Positions 22,748-33,982 are shown, counted from the first letter of the stretch. The stretch: 64,000 nt of DNA from Hofstenia miamia (GCA_004352715.1 SCFE01000010.1:2543519-2607518), one strand, 5' to 3'. Numbers and translations are program-made. Notes: generated by a model not told the origin, from the sequence alone.

Positions 22748-23610
22748 GTTGTTGCTTGCTTTGCTCTTGCCCTATATTTTCTTAGTTTCTCAGGTTCTGC
22801 AACTAATATCTGCTTTAGCTCTTCTCTTACAGTTTCTATTGTCTTCCCTTTACCTACCCTGCACCCTTCCTGCACCGCCTTACTTGTCCTGATCTTCCCT
22901 ATTTGCTGCCTAATCTTTGCCACTTTAATCTCAATTCTTCTTTCCCATGCTGGCTTTCTGTCTCCCTTATCTTCTTGTCGCCTTTTCTTCTTCATGTCCA
23001 TGCCTACATTCTTCAGCACCTCCCATGCACCTGCATACACTAAGCTATTTACTTCTGTGACACTCCTAGTATCTATCCTCTCCAACACTTTATTGACCTT
23101 TGTTGTCTCTACTGCTAGCTTACTTTTCTTAACTCCTCTTGGAACTGGCAACCTAGTTCTCTCACCTATTTCTTTCTTCATCTTTTCCTTGATTGCTGCT
23201 TCAGTTTCTGCGACCACTGGTTCTGCTGCTTCCGCCACTTCTGCCTCAACATCTATCACTTCATCTTCCCTTTGCTTAGTCTGTTCAACTCTCTTTTTCC
23301 CTTTACTCTCATCCAACTGTAACTTNNNNNNNNNNNNNNNNGTTCCTGCCTTCCTCCATTCTTCCAACATTCTCTTTCTGTAACCCCTTTCATCTGGCCT
23401 GCTTCTTCTGTAACACTCCAATGCTGTCCTGTTCTGCTCATCTGTCCATTTGTGCCGTTGTCCATTGGTCTGTGTGGATCCTATACTGCCACTTCTCGAG
23501 TCCACACTCTCGATTGTGGAGTCCGCCTGTTGTCCGGAGATTCTTAGCACCCTCTGACCATTTAAGGCCTGCCGGGGACTGAGGGCCTTTGCTCTTTCAT
23601 GATTTCTCAT
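22744..23610 (-). CDS. R4/Dong N-terminal part with Myb-like domain
   Basis: About 288 residues from the first Met. Residues around 52-88 read 'KWTDEQNRTALECYRRSRP' and 'GYRKRMLEEWRKAG', the form of a Myb/SANT helix-turn-helix found at the N-terminus of R4-clade proteins, where it probably helps bind target or element DNA. A 16-N gap (23326-23341) lies in the frame just after it. An acidic Glu/Ala-rich stretch follows, then a basic helix-rich region leading into the RT. The ORF ends in 'ATGA', where its stop overlaps the first ATG of the RT frame. Related proteins are continuous here, so a one-base indel is likely. Confidence 0.8.
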   Translation of the reverse strand: MRNHERAKALSPRQALNGQRVLRISGQQADSTIESVDSRSGSIGSTQTNGQRHKWTDEQNRTALECYRRSRPDERGYRKRMLEEWRKAGXXXXXXKLQLDESKGKKRVEQTKQREDEVIDVEAEVAEAAEPVVAETEAAIKEKMKKEIGERTRLPVPRGVKKSKLAVETTKVNKVLERIDTRSVTEVNSLVYAGAWEVLKNVGMDMKKKRRQEDKGDRKPAWERRIEIKVAKIRQQIGKIRTSKAVQEGCRVGKGKTIETVREELKQILVAEPEKLRKYRARAKQATT

Positions 23611-23769
23611 CAGATATTAGTATTGTGTTTGATTTTGGACTCAAATTGTCCTAGGAAGTTGCCAACCAAGGCTTAAGAGCTTCCTGCCCCATGAGCTTTC
23701 ATTTTGGACTGTCCTTGTCCTTGTTATTTCATTATAATTCAAATCTCTACACACATCTTTTCTTTTCCT

Positions 23770-24192
23770 TAAGGACTATATTAAATTAAATGAGCTATCA
23801 CAAAATTTCTGTGTTTAGATAAAAATTCTAATGGCTTTCACCACATATCAATTAAATTGTGGAATAATTTAGATTATGAAACGCGAATAGAAAAAAACTA
23901 TAAAAAATTTAGAAAAAAATTGAAGCAGTTTCTTCTCATAAAACAATATACATTAGGGGACGGTAATACACTTCATGCATTCGAAACATACATCCAACAT
24001 TGAGCACCTACACAAACATTCACACAAACATTGATTATATTATTATATATTGTACATATTAATTTGTAGTAATTTATTTGCTTATATTTTATTTTTCTTT
24101 TGTCATGTGTTAGTTTGTAGAATTTTGTATACATTGACAATAAATTTGCTTTGACTCTTATTATTATTAGTATTATCAATATTATTATTATT
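23770..24192 (+). mobile_element. 5'-truncated LINE 3' end with (TTA)n tail
   Basis: A plus-strand frame reads 'HISIKLWNNLDYETRIEKNYKKF' in pieces ('LWNNLDYE', 'KKFRKKLKQFLL'), the usual C-terminal 'W..LP......F+..LK.+L' block of CR1/L2/Jockey-type RT proteins. A short 3' UTR follows, with 'gacaataaatttgctttgac', then a TTA/ATT run (24158-24192). Nothing upstream belongs to it, so it is a typical severely 5'-truncated insertion lying next to the R4/Dong element. Confidence 0.7.
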
Positions 24193-24194
24193 TA

Positions 24195-25335
24195 CTCCAT
24201 ATAAACTGAAATACTTTGTGTAAGTTTTTAATCAATTACCTTGTGATAATTCCATTTGATTTAGCTCTCAAAAGACTTTGAATTTACATTGGCAAATTTG
24301 CATGGAAATAATTATTTTGCCATTGCATTTCATCAGTACACAGAAATTTAGTTAATTTAATAAACTTTAATTGTCAATTAGGCTGTCATTTCAAAGGAAC
24401 ACTTCAAATAATTCGTCAATAGACTGTTTAACTCTGATGCTCAGAATATATTATTCCAAGTGCTTTCCACTCGTCAAATGTGTAATTTGTTAACATTTTA
24501 GAGATGCCATTAGCAAAAACTACTGAAAACTATATAAGGCATTATTCCATTTATTGCTTATTTTTCAAAACTCACTATACTTTAATGTTAAGATCTAAAT
24601 TTGATGTATTCATTCTAGAGTTTGAATATATTGTTTCGTCACTGTCATTAAATACAGATTTTATTTTTTTGACAAAGCATTGCTTCAAATTGTACAAACG
24701 GACATATATGAAATACCACTCTAAAATGCATAATCGAGCTATTTTTCTTGACTAATGCCAGTTTCTAGTTGCATTAGTCTAGTTACTATGATTTTCTCAA
24801 CGCTCTATGGTAATATTGACATACGTAAGTATCCATGGCGCCACCAAAAGGGATTGGAGGGAGACGAGTCCGTCTTCCCTCACTTATAAAGATGCAGTGC
24901 AAATATTTTCAAAGTTTCTTGGGGCAATTAATAGTGTCCTATTTTCGTGGGAATAACCCTAAACAACCCAGACATTTTTTACAATTCGTGAACTTTCTAA
25001 TAATTATTTAAATGCTTATATCTCTCTAAATAATAGAGATATCTCAAATCTGAAAGTACCGAATTATAGAGAATCGTCTGCTGCTTCATTTTCATTCTTA
25101 ATTTAAAAATAAGGATGTTACCCAACCCAATAATGAACGTAATTGCCCCTTAAGATATTATCCAGATTGCAATGCTTCTGGTCAGTATGGAATGACACAG
25201 ATGCTTTCTTGTAAATAACAAGAGTACAAAATATATTCATGTTTCTTATCCCTTGCTTACTGCAAACATAAATTCCAAAATATGTTTTTAGTACGTGCTC
25301 TAGAAATTTTTCTTTGCTTGTATTGTTGAGTTAAT
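24195..25335. other. No gene recognised
   Basis: AT-rich. A GC-richer island at 24835-24890 ('ggcgccaccaaaagggattggagg') may be one end of a hAT-type element, but no partner end or target duplication was found. Confidence 0.45.
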
Positions 25336-25343
25336 GTACTATT

Positions 25344-25432
25344 TAGGGCCTGGTGGTATGAAAATTTTGGAGGTCGGTTCGGTTTGTTATCACTCAAAAT
25401 ACCGCGGTATCGGTTCGGTATCGGCATGACTA

Positions 25433-25469
<37 letters not shown>

Positions 25470-25994
25470 AAAACAATATGATTAAAATAATAGTAGCAGG
25501 AACTTACTACCTAAAACAACTAAAAAGAATAATAGGTACATTAACAAGTACCGTAAATTCTCGAGTCTAAAAATTATGTCTGTAAACTTTTCACCAAGTT
25601 CGGGGTTAAGGTATATGTTAGAATTTCATAGCCATGACTATTTCAAAAACATAAACACACCTAATAGGCACATTATATAATCTGATTTTTACAGAAAAAA
25701 TCTATAACTAGCTTGTTTTTGATAAAATTTTGGGCACTAATCAGCCATATAATTAATAGACCTTCCTTCTTAAGAAATTTCTTGAATTTTCCAACGTTCT
25801 ATATTCAAGACTTCGTACAGAAATATTTAAAGTTATCATAGCGCAGATAGTGCCAGCGCGGTTGCACACAATATACATACTTTTAAGTAAAATACTGATA
25901 CATTTTTTAGTCAAGATACCGCGGTATCGGTATTTTTTGGTTGTTTCAAAATACCGCGGTATCGTTTTCGGTGTCGGTATACCACCGGGCTCTA
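25344..25994. mobile_element. hAT-type MITE with TAGGGCC/GGGCTCTA ends
   Basis: The left end 'TAGGGCCTGGTGGTAT' pairs with the right end, on minus, 'TAGAGCCCGGTGGTATACCG'. The flanks are 8-bp duplications 'gtactatt' (25336-25343) and 'gtactagt' (25995-26002). The phrase 'ataccgcggtatcggt' recurs near both ends and just inside the right end, giving several subterminal repeats, a usual place for transposase binding in hAT elements. A (TA)n run lies at 25437-25465. No coding region is visible. Confidence 0.85.
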
Positions 25995-26393
25995 GTACTA
26001 GTACATGGTGCTGGTTGTTTTCATCGCCCAGTCTAAGTGTTTTCGGTGTTTACCTTTGTGGTTGTAAATATAAAGACAACAATTTTGTACATAACACCAA
26101 GTATATCATGTAACTAGTTAATGGTTTTAAAAAAGTTTAATGTCAAGCAGAGTTGGAACAGGATAAGCTTTTTCGCAACCGGCTGGTCAACTGGTCTGTT
26201 TTTCGAGAGTTTTGTCCGGTTTCGACCGGCACCCAGAATTTTATATTTGTGACTAAATAGGGATAATTTCTCAAAGTTAAGGAAAAAGAACACAGAAGGT
26301 TAAAGATTAAGAAAACTATATTCTCAATTAGATTGTTTTGTCAAATTTATAAAGCGCAAATTGTTCGTAAGATTAAGTTTCTAGAAAAATTTA

Positions 26394-26492
26394 TCATCTT
26401 GCTTCTTTCAAGACCACAAGTGCTTCAACAGTATTTTCTTTTAAAAGAGTACGATTTTCAGGTACAAACTGTCCTGTAGAAGAGAAGTGGTC
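26394..26492 (-). pseudogene. hAT transposase C-terminal dimerisation tail
   Basis: The last 32 residues before a TGA read 'STGQFVPENRTLLKENTVEA' followed by 'LVVLKEAR'. This is the conserved end of the hAT C-terminal dimerisation region (family form 'S.TG.+......R..L.P+.VE.L+.L'). Upstream, 'LKSRV' is followed by an in-frame stop and the frame is lost. It identifies the host element as hAT independently of its ends and gives its coding strand (minus). Confidence 0.85.
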
Positions 26493-27554
26493 TCACACTC
26501 GGCTTTTTAGGCTAGCGTCACGAATACTATTCGGCCAATTCAGCTGAGATGATTTATGTTTCCAAAATTTAGAGGCTGTACGTTGTCCATACCACAATCT
26601 AAATTCAATGTTGAACAAAATGGTGTGAATTCTGTAGGCTCACATATTTGGTTAAAATCTAATATTACCTGTATCAAGGAAGCCCTAGACGGATAGCAGG
26701 ACTAGTTTATTTGCAATTTGGAGTGGTGGCCAATGAATTTAAAATTCTGGTCAGTATTTGGTGATAGCGGACAAAATTTGGTCACATAGACCTCTGTATA
26801 TCATCTAGTAAAATTTTAAAAACGATTCTAATATGTCACCAATCCAATACATATAACTTAAGTTCGATATAATGAAAAACTTTCAAATTGATGTTAAACA
26901 ATTTACTCATATATTGTCTGAAACGGTCATGATCTTGCTCTTTAGAACGTGAAATATATACATAGCTTACCCCTTGGCGTCTAAAAAAGTGACATAACCT
27001 AAATGCATTTATGGTTGCCATGCTTTTTTGCTTTCTTGATAATTTTTAACTACATGTTCCAAGTTATAAAACAAATGCATTTTATGCGAATTAAACGCAG
27101 GTAAACTGGAATGGATCTGGCTCTGAAAATGCGACCCATGATCTCGTGGATACTTCGTGTATCCAAAATTTTAGCTCAGTAGTAGTGGTTACTAGGGTAA
27201 TTATCGGCAATTGTTGCTGAATTGGATTCGGCAGACGTTAGTATTGATAGTAATACCATCAAAATTATATTTGCATATGAAAATGGGTTGTCTCAAGTCT
27301 ATTCTAACATTTCAGGGATAAGCTGAATTCGTGTTGGAAATGGGTACGGATTTTATGCAAGATACTATATGTAGTGTTTAGCAAACAACTGCTAGTAAAA
27401 TTATCAGTGAGTCTTCTCCATGATCTTTCCACAAAATATAACTCCAAGCAAATTGATGTAAAATTAGAGCCTAGCGTACTAAAATGTAAATAATTTTATT
27501 GTAGTTCTTAGTTTTATCAAAATTTCTGCATTTTGCAATTGAAAATACTGCGGT

Positions 27555-27605
27555 ATAGGAAAATACCACAGTATTATTGTTGGTACGGCATACTGTCGAG
27601 CCCTA
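27555..27605. mobile_element. Lone end of a TAGGGC-type hAT element
   Basis: On the minus strand from 27605 the sequence is 'TAGGGCTCGACAGTATGCCG', with 'ataccacagtatt' and 'actgcggtata' just inside. It matches the right end of the element at 25344-25994. No left partner was found between 26148 and 27555, so this is a nested, truncated copy inside the larger hAT element. Confidence 0.55.
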
Positions 27606-27967
27606 TTAAATATTTTTTAATTTTCATTTTGCTATTAATGTACAATTGCTTTTTTGACGACTTGTTGGTTGTGTTTATAATAAACCGTAAATCGATGGAA
27701 ATCACATGAATCCATCTATAAGAATTCCATGGATCTGGAATGAATATGGATCCAACGAAATTAATTCTTGAAGAAGTATTCCAATTATCTTAGGAATTCT
27801 GCGCTAAAATATCCTCTGTCGGTTTTGGACTATGTGGTCACTTGCAGTGCTCACTAGCAGGCCAATTTAACAGCGCCAACTGGCATAGCGCAAATCCTAC
27901 CCGACCTGACCCGACCGGTTTACCAACCAGTCAGTCGGGTCGAACCGGTTCAAACTCTGATGTCAAG

Positions 27968-28843
27968 ACGGTAATGCATTGATCCCAGCAATATCGCAAT
28001 AAAAATAGAACATCACGAATTCAATGAAAAGAAACAGAACGAATGGAAAAATTGAACCCACCAAATTAAGTAATCAATGACAGCAAACTATGCAACACAA
28101 TGAAATCTTAAAATCTTTTGCAAACAAGTGGTTTTGTATAAGATAATGTTATATTTTTAATTCTTTATAATTGCGGTCAACCACATTATTTGTAAAATAC
28201 AAAATAACCAATAAACATTGATAATTATCGTCATTATATTTAAATGTAAACGAATTATGGCATTTAATTACTTTGAATCAGGATGAAGAAATCTATATCC
28301 TCTTAATTATATTCAGATAATTAGGTCAGGAGAATATACAGGTTTTTAATTATCAAGGGATTTTGAAAACGCAATAAGGGTCTCTACAACAAACGTTTGT
28401 TTTTCTTCTAAATATAAATAACTTCAATTTTTACTGAAAATGAATTTTCTGAAAATTGCATCATTGATCGTCATAAGTAAATTAGAAGTTAATATAATTG
28501 TTTATTTTGAAAACCTGACGTTTGCTTAATAGGCTTTGCGCCACTAATTTTAGATTTATTGCTTGCATTCATATTTGAAGTATCTTGCTGCATTTTCACT
28601 GAAGAAAACTATACACTATAGAAAAAGCAATATCAGAAATGGGAATATCTTATTTGATTATTGCAAAGCAATGATTTGCAAAATTGTAAGAGAAGTACAG
28701 AGTGGTCATAGGCCGTATAAAAAAATACCTGTCTTTTCGAAGTTCTATTCCTCAGCTTTGCAACAAATTTGTAACAATGTTTATGCGCCATTTGTACATC
28801 TAGAGGAGCTTTTTTAAGAATTTGAGTTGAAAAATCACCAATG
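27968..28843. other. No gene recognised
   Basis: AT-rich sequence between the hAT element and the Tc1 element. The ORF at 28563-28817 has no motif. Confidence 0.5.
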
Positions 28844-28845
28844 TA

Positions 28846-29948
28846 TACAGTAATGGAAATATGTATTCGACCACCTTGCTATTTTGAATAAATCATGGGT
28901 AGTGTTTCTAAGATTATGATTAAGTGTTACTTTGATTGAGAAAAGAAAATCTGTATGTCCAATACCATAAAATATGTAGAAGAACAATTGGCTATTAATT
29001 TTTAATCAAAATTAGAAAACTTGTGTTGAAAAAATGTATTCGGCCACCTGAAAAAATTTAAACATATGAGTAAATCCGAAAAAGTAAATTTAAAATAAGA
29101 TACATAAATTAATAAATGATGCAATATAAGCACTTAGCAACAAAATTTACTCTTCTAATATTTTGTAGGGTGTCACTTTGAGCAAATAACAGCTTCAAGG
29201 CGATCAGGGATTGAAGAAAAAAGTCTTTCAATAAAGCTATTGGGAATTCTTTCTTTATTGCACTCCACAGCTCGACCTTCAGTGTGAAGAGTATGCTGTC
29301 CAATTCGATATTTGATTTCTTTCCACATATTTTCGATAATTTTAAGGTCTGGATATTGGCAAGGACAGTCAGCAAGGATAGCAACCCCATTATTGTGGAA
29401 GAATTTTTTTTATTTTTTTGAGGTATGGCATGGAGCACCATCCTGCTGATATATTAAATCACTTGTAAGGAGTGACAAGAGTTACTTTTCGCTTCGGAGA
29501 GTACCAGTGATGTGAACAATCTTGCGAAGTCCACACTTCCATGTTCCACCCCATACCATTACAGACTTCCCACCATACTTCATAGTGCTCCGGGTAATTT
29601 GAGGCAATAATCTGAACTTCTTCTCAGTTGGTCTCTTTATCAACATTCTTCTTGATGAGTATAGCTCAAATCTTGACTCATCTGAAAATATAACATTAGA
29701 CCAATGTTCAGATGAATTGTCTCTCATCAACTTGGATCACCTCAGCCAGCGTAATCTTTGCTTTGAGGTTAAGAATGGCTTTCTGGATGCCACGAAAGTC
29801 CCAATTGAGTACTTCTTCAGAATGTTTCGCACAGTTCTTGACGTCACGAGGTGACCATTAGCCCATTCCTTGCGAAGTTCCTCTGAAGTCTTCCTGGGAT
29901 TTCGTTTTGAAAGGCACACAAGAGCTTATTGGTAGTTTTTGGAGGTTT
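28846..29948 (-). mobile_element. Tc1-like transposon, 3' part, runs into gap
   Basis: The element's 3' end (left) has 'TA' followed by 'CAGTAATGGAAATATGTATT' and CGACCACC, a Tc1-type terminus. A related 'atgtattcggccacctg' block lies 175 bp inside (29033-29050), which gives the inverted/direct repeat (IR/DR) arrangement found in Tc3- and Sleeping Beauty-like elements. The transposase is on the minus strand. The 5' end lies in the 1000-N gap starting at 29949. Confidence 0.88.
29150..29935 (-). pseudogene. Tc1-like transposase
   Basis: From 5': helix-turn-helix part with 'RKTSEELRKEW' and 'VTSRTVRNILKKYSI', then 'RLRWLR', then 'NVIFSDESRFEL' (first catalytic Asp), 'YGGKSVMVWGG', 'YQQDGAPCHTS' (second Asp), and, after an in-frame TAA in an A-rich run, 'DCPCQYPDLKIIENMWKEIK' with the third acidic residue (Glu). 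The D-to-E spacing is 35 rather than the usual 34, consistent with a small slip in the A-run. The C-terminus 'FFSSIPDRLEAVI' is typical. Another open frame over 29441-29109 is out of register with these motifs and is not real. Confidence 0.88.
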
Positions 29949-30948
29949 NNNNNNNNNNNNNNNNNNNNNNNNNNNNNNNNNNNNNNNNNNNNNNNNNNNN
30001 NNNNNNNNNNNNNNNNNNNNNNNNNNNNNNNNNNNNNNNNNNNNNNNNNNNNNNNNNNNNNNNNNNNNNNNNNNNNNNNNNNNNNNNNNNNNNNNNNNNN
30101 NNNNNNNNNNNNNNNNNNNNNNNNNNNNNNNNNNNNNNNNNNNNNNNNNNNNNNNNNNNNNNNNNNNNNNNNNNNNNNNNNNNNNNNNNNNNNNNNNNNN
30201 NNNNNNNNNNNNNNNNNNNNNNNNNNNNNNNNNNNNNNNNNNNNNNNNNNNNNNNNNNNNNNNNNNNNNNNNNNNNNNNNNNNNNNNNNNNNNNNNNNNN
30301 NNNNNNNNNNNNNNNNNNNNNNNNNNNNNNNNNNNNNNNNNNNNNNNNNNNNNNNNNNNNNNNNNNNNNNNNNNNNNNNNNNNNNNNNNNNNNNNNNNNN
30401 NNNNNNNNNNNNNNNNNNNNNNNNNNNNNNNNNNNNNNNNNNNNNNNNNNNNNNNNNNNNNNNNNNNNNNNNNNNNNNNNNNNNNNNNNNNNNNNNNNNN
30501 NNNNNNNNNNNNNNNNNNNNNNNNNNNNNNNNNNNNNNNNNNNNNNNNNNNNNNNNNNNNNNNNNNNNNNNNNNNNNNNNNNNNNNNNNNNNNNNNNNNN
30601 NNNNNNNNNNNNNNNNNNNNNNNNNNNNNNNNNNNNNNNNNNNNNNNNNNNNNNNNNNNNNNNNNNNNNNNNNNNNNNNNNNNNNNNNNNNNNNNNNNNN
30701 NNNNNNNNNNNNNNNNNNNNNNNNNNNNNNNNNNNNNNNNNNNNNNNNNNNNNNNNNNNNNNNNNNNNNNNNNNNNNNNNNNNNNNNNNNNNNNNNNNNN
30801 NNNNNNNNNNNNNNNNNNNNNNNNNNNNNNNNNNNNNNNNNNNNNNNNNNNNNNNNNNNNNNNNNNNNNNNNNNNNNNNNNNNNNNNNNNNNNNNNNNNN
30901 NNNNNNNNNNNNNNNNNNNNNNNNNNNNNNNNNNNNNNNNNNNNNNNN
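29949..30948. other. Assembly gap (exactly 1000 N)
   Basis: A round-number run of N, probably a placeholder of unknown true size. It hides the 5' end of the Tc1 element and is followed at once by a TA microsatellite (30949-30973). Confidence 1.
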
Positions 30949-30973
30949 TATATATATATATATATATATATAT

Positions 30974-33060
30974 GAATAAGTGAGGCAAAATATTGTCTTT
31001 TACAAAATTATGATGATAAAATAGAAAACGTTTTATTAAGCTCTGGTTTTTTTGTATTTGAGGATAGAAATTCTCAAACGCTTTTACTACAAGTGCTAAT
31101 ATGATATTATAAGAAACATAATGTAAAATTTACTAGAGTGATTATAAATGGAATCCTAGTTAAAGTCAAGATAATCATGAGCACATTATCACTGCTTCCT
31201 TCATTTGGCTAACAAGACGAAGTGCTTGCCTGATACTCAAAATATGTACATATCTTTAAGTTGTATGTTTGAAGTTACAAATCATCAAAATATATAGGAA
31301 TTATTGTTAAATATCATTCAATGGGGTTGATTGGACACAGAATTGAGTAATTGATACTTTGAAATATTTTTCATGACAGCTATTAAAGTATAAAAAACAA
31401 TATGAATAAAGTCATAGTTGGTTTTTCCCGGCCTACAAACACTACCATCGAGATGGTAATCCACGCACTGCCTCAGCTCAACGTTAAGGACATTATGCGG
31501 ACATATAGTAAATATCGGTTTCTCAGTATTCATGCGTTTTATTTTTTCCAAATTTTGAAACGTTTTCTTTCTATAATTAAATCAATGGAATTCCATTAAT
31601 TATAATTGCTAAGAATTGCAGCATGGCATCACAATTGTATATGCTTTTTGGATTTAAAAGATTAAGACTTTAATATGTACTTCTCGTGTAGCGATTTTGA
31701 ACAGAACTGCTTTGTGCTTAAAGCTATCAGTGTTTTAATCATGGAAATGTATTGATCATTTTTCTGTTTTAATATTAATCTTCAATTGAATTATTAAATC
31801 AATTATTTTGAGATGAGAGTTTTTTGAACGCCAGTGCAAAATTATTTAAACCTTTGCATACCTTTGCAGATTGCTTTATACTTAAGCAAGGTTTGTTAAT
31901 GAGAGTGACTGCAGCACTTGGGGCTTGCGCTGTATGCGATTAGAGTACCAAATAAATAAATAACGCACAACTAAGTCTATATACTTTAAAAAATAATGAA
32001 TACTTTATGGTATGTGAAATCATAACATGTATTCCAACAGTAAAGTGTTTTTTACAAGAAAACGTGATGTTTTTTTTTAAATCAAAAACTATTATAATTT
32101 TTGAAGTTTCTGTCCAAAACTTCAAACAAAATTCCCCATGCTGATGTAAAAATTTGGAAGAAATAAAATAGTCAACTCCTAATGGAAATGTTCATGCTAT
32201 TTTAAGTGGCTCATTGTAAAAGAAAATATTGTTTGCATAAAAAATGTCAATAAGTAAACAAATAAATCGATTCATTCCTAAAGAATATTGACGATTACAA
32301 AAAACGTTAAGACATATTTTTGGTAGACTACAAAATATTGGAAGTCTGCTGGAAAAAGCAATATAATTGTAAAATCAATAAAAAAGTATTTACCATATAC
32401 TCGTAGAAAAACTTTAAGCAAAATTTAGAAATGAAACATAGCAAAGCAAAATATCTGCAATTATTCGAGTATTGTGTAGGGTTGAAAATATTTCTCTAAT
32501 CACTCAAATAATGTCAAAAGGAAAACTATAGCATTAACTATAATGCTATAGAATTGCAGAAGTTAATGTCTATTGAGAAATTGAATTTTGAAATAAATAT
32601 ATTCTCTATAGATGCATTATGGGATCCTTAGAAATCTGGAATTTAAAAGTACACAGTTTGCTTCATTTAATACATTAGAAATAATAAATTCCATAAATCA
32701 CAATATATGAATGAAAAACAATAAAATGTTAAATAAGCAATGTAGTTCAAGCAATTAGTGAAATTAGTCAGGAATTTCCATTGAGACCTGAAATACTTAA
32801 TTATCAAAATACAATAGTTTCCGTTCGAATTTGATTTTTAATGGTATTCAAAAGAGCATTATAAATTACTAATCAATTTAGGGAATTGTTGAATTCTAAT
32901 AATACAAAAAATGAATATAAACATTTTTAATGGATTAAGCAATAAATTGAAATATCCGAAATTTCTAGCAGTGTTTTTTATTCTTTTTATTGCAAATATC
33001 TTGTGTTTTTTAATTGTTTTTATTCTTAAATTTGCGGATTTGTTTGTAGTATTTGCTACA
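30974..33060. other. No gene recognised
   Basis: AT-rich. A GC-richer patch at 31425-31505 reads on minus as 'ELRQCVDYHLDGSVCRPGK' in an open frame, but without homology, splice signals or a repeat partner I do not call a gene. It could equally be a short interspersed repeat. Confidence 0.45.
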
Positions 33061-33066
33061 TGTATG

Positions 33067-33068
<2 letters not shown>

Positions 33069-33103
<35 letters not shown>

Positions 33104-33143
33104 TTGTCTTTGGGAGACAATTTTGATCCACACCACAATCTGN

Positions 33144-33173
<30 letters not shown>
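33069..33173. repeat. Two (TA)n microsatellites with an N between
   Basis: TA runs at 33069-33101 and 33144-33173 are separated by 42 bp of unique sequence with a single N at 33143. Confidence 0.97.
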
Positions 33174-33175
<2 letters not shown>

Positions 33176-33691
33176 CAAAGACTCTTTCCCAACTCCTTTA
33201 GTTTCCTCATGTGTATACAATTATAAATGTGATGATGCAAAAGTTCCTACTTTGCGGAAACGAAAAGACAATTGGAGTACAGAATTTCAGAGCATATGCA
33301 AGGTCGTCTTCAATCATGAGCATGCACCTAAGAGGAAAAACTTTACTATTTAATGAAAACCAAGCATACAAAAATTGCAGAAGCTATATTCATAAAAGAA
33401 ACTAAGGAGCTGATGTTGCAAAAACGCAACATTTTTTGTTTTCAATAATTCCTCTAAACTAAATGTATTCAAAAGTTTTTGAACACATATCTTTCATGTA
33501 TTTGCATTATTTAATGAGTTCCATTGGAATAATACTGCTATAGCTTGATCTATGCTGATTTTTGTAGCGATGAATTTATTGGATATATTGTAAATTATGC
33601 ATGCTGAGTTTAGCCAGGGCTATCTCGGCTTGGTGCCAATTAATACCGAAGTGGTATTTATGTTATTTCTCTAATAAATCAAGGATTAACT

Positions 33692-33982
33692 CAGGGCCGT
33701 GGCTAAGGGAGGGCCAGGGAGCATGGCCGTCCCTGTTGGCCCACTGTGCCCCCTTCCTTTGGCATCCTGGATACAAAACTCCATATTATTAATTCTAATA
33801 CTCTGTAACTAAGTTAGAGTGAATATCTTTTAGTTAACATCTATATAATACTATAATGCCATTCTATTATAAAATTCAATGAAAAAGCGTGAAAATATTT
33901 CATATGAGTAAAACTATGATTAATTTATTGAACTTTGAGGGGCCATGGCCCCTCTAAATTTCAAATACAAGGCACGGGCCTG
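33692..33982. mobile_element. hAT MITE nested in the piggyBac region
   Basis: The left end 'CAGGGCCGTGGC' pairs with the right end on minus 'CAGGCCCGTGCC'. Both sides show the perfect 8-bp target duplication 'gattaact' (33684-33691 and 33983-33990). The 291-bp interior contains GC-rich arms ('gggccagggagcatggcc' and 'ggggccatggcccc') that can pair, around an AT-rich centre. No coding capacity. Confidence 0.95.

Larger units (their letters stand above)
20010..23640 (-). mobile_element. R4/Dong-clade non-LTR retrotransposon
   Basis: On the minus strand, in order: Myb-like DNA-binding segment, linker, reverse transcriptase with 'YMDDLKMYA', thumb, CCHC zinc knuckle, restriction-like endonuclease, then a TAA repeat (ATT on plus, 20010-20052). 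This is the layout of the R4 clade. The family member Dong is known to sit in TAA repeats, which fits the tail. Base composition is clearly more GC-rich than the flanks, and the plus strand is strikingly pyrimidine-rich because the coding strand is purine-rich. Only a few stops and shifts break it, plus a 740-bp-spaced duplication and a small insertion, so it is young compared with the other LINEs here. Confidence 0.9.
26148..27959 (-). mobile_element. hAT element, partly coding, perfect 8-bp TSD
   Basis: The left end 'CAGAGTTGGAACAGGATAAG' and the right end on minus 'CAGAGTTTGAACCGGTTCGA' are inverted repeats. Both flanks are 'atgtcaag' (26140-26147 and 27960-27967), a perfect 8-bp target duplication. 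Both ends contain diverged 'ACCGGTTxGACC' phrases. The minus strand keeps the C-terminus of a hAT transposase at 26394-26492. The 1.8-kb length and lack of other readable domains mean that this is a decayed or internally deleted copy. A second hAT-family end is nested near 27605. Confidence 0.92.

Noticed and set aside
19985-23383. Long plus-strand ORFs rich in Ser, Leu and Cys between 20 and 23.4 kb
   Set aside because: These are antisense shadows of the purine-rich R4/Dong coding strand; the minus strand carries all RT, zinc-knuckle and endonuclease motifs in order.
29109-29441. 110-residue open frame on minus
   Set aside because: Out of register with the Tc1 transposase motifs (QQDGAPCH and PDLKIIENMW), which lie in another frame broken by a single stop.
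29858-30988. Open frames of more than 340 residues across the 1000-N gap
   Set aside because: Almost entirely N; not evidence of coding.
31318-31599. Opposed ORFs over a GC-richer patch
   Set aside because: Open on both strands over the same bases with no motif; no splice or promoter structure to favour either.
33060-33240. ORFs containing repeated Tyr-Ile
   Set aside because: Translation of a TA microsatellite.
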